From Rossellomorea aquimaris (GTDB taxonomy: Bacteria > Bacillota > Bacilli > Bacillales > Fictibacillaceae), in contig JAIVLN010000011.1 in assembly GCA_020524245.1 (NCBI GenBank), forward strand, positions 1 through 55,000: a stretch of DNA of 55,000 bases, read 5' to 3'. Both the position numbers and the translations under genes were made by a program. The notes under the pieces were generated by a model that ran no database searches, had not been told where the DNA came from, and worked only from the letters and a program-made list of their open reading frames with translations. Position 1 is the stretch's first letter, and each line of letters starts with the position of its first letter. Positions 54,599 to 55,000 of this stretch are shown in pieces.

Positions 54599-54673
54599 TG
54601 GGCTATAGCCAAGCGGTAAGGCATCGCACTTTGACTGCGACATGCGTTGGTTCGAATCCAGCTAGCCCAGCCA
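54599..54673 (+). tRNA. tRNA-Gln (TTG)
   Basis: The 75-nt cloverleaf has acceptor TGGGCTA/TAGCCCA, anticodon TTG in CTTTGAC and encoded CCA. Confidence 0.96.
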
Positions 54674-54677
54674 TTTT

Positions 54678-54753
54678 GAGCCATTAGCTCAGTTGGTAGA
54701 GCATCTGACTTTTAATCAGAGGGTCGAAGGTTCGAGTCCTTCATGGCTCACCA
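54678..54753 (+). tRNA. tRNA-Lys (TTT)
   Basis: The 76-nt cloverleaf has acceptor GAGCCAT/ATGGCTC, anticodon TTT in CTTTTAA and encoded CCA. Confidence 0.97.
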
Positions 54754-54792
54754 TTGATTTTTGCAAAAGGCAAATATCAATTATTCATTCAT

Positions 54793-54874
54793 GCGGGTGT
54801 GGCGGAATTGGCAGACGCACCAGACTTAGGATCTGGCGCCGCAAGGCGTGGGGGTTCAAGTCCCTTCACCCGCA
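54793..54874 (+). tRNA. tRNA-Leu (TAG)
   Basis: The 82-nt class II tRNA has acceptor GCGGGTG/CACCCGC, anticodon TAG in CTTAGGA and a long variable arm. CCA is not encoded. Confidence 0.95.
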
Positions 54875-54895
54875 CTTTACTTTTTGAAAAAAGTA

Positions 54896-54924
54896 TTGAC
54901 ACAATGGTTTATCCTAGTTATAAT
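54896..54924 (+). promoter_or_regulatory. internal tRNA promoter before the last tRNA-Leu
   Basis: TTGACA and TATAAT with 17-bp spacing, 22 bp upstream of the tRNA. Confidence 0.88.
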
Positions 54925-54946
54925 AGTGTTTGTCGCTTAAAAAGAC

Positions 54947-55000
<54 letters not shown>

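Overview
The window reads as chromosomal DNA from a low- to mid-GC Gram-positive endospore former of the family Bacillaceae. The evidence is strong AGGAGG-type ribosome sites with frequent GTG and TTG starts, S-box and T-box leaders, a sporulation gene (cmpA), and a right half whose order matches the Bacillus subtilis ddl-murF-cshA-ydbS-ydbT-ydcA-acpS-ydcC-alr-ndoAI-ndoA-rsbRSTUVW-sigB-rsbX-tex-cmpA-sprT-trnS block. I cannot name the species from the sequence alone.

Left third (1-19,000), an accessory and transport region. In order it holds the tail of an ABC-type permease, a Cdd1 helix-hairpin-helix protein, an exported LVIVD-repeat protein, a YueD-like SDR reductase, an AT-rich lone nucleotidyltransferase, and an exported protein made of two fused cyanophycinase-like peptidase domains. 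A NhaC-family transporter follows under a SAM riboswitch, so it is probably a methionine importer. Next come an MFS permease, two small conserved proteins, a five-gene LnrJKLMN-like set (histidine kinase, response regulator, ABC ATPase, two permeases) and an AGCS amino-acid symporter with CodY-like sites.

Middle (18,400-31,000), mostly single genes. These include a 54-residue membrane protein, a CBS-pair protein, a LysM-CAP secreted protein, two small orphan proteins, a lipid kinase, a DedA protein and an arginyl-tRNA synthetase behind an Arg-specific T-box. RodA, an unrecognised 257-residue protein, a BsuPI lipoprotein, a TVP38 protein, a GNAT acetyltransferase and a DAACS symporter complete it.

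Right part (31,000-55,000), the conserved core. It carries cell-wall genes (ddl, murF, alr), an esterase, the RNA helicase cshA, a NERD protein, UV endonuclease uvsE, two PH-domain membrane proteins, a rhomboid protease, acpS and the YdcC lipoprotein. The MazEF toxin-antitoxin pair, the complete eight-gene sigma-B stress module with its internal sigma-B promoter, tex, cmpA, an SprT-like protein and a tRNA cluster (Asn, Ser, Glu, Asp, Gln, Lys, Leu, Leu partial) follow.

The structure I find least explained is a pair of intergenic arrays of degenerate tandem repeats, both with an exact 20-bp period (36401-36520 and 43261-43400). Both share a CRC...AAA...AAT skeleton. Other unexplained signals are a 22-bp perfect palindrome before ydcC, overlapping inverted repeats at 27237-27365, and a long-range hairpin at 20647-20763.
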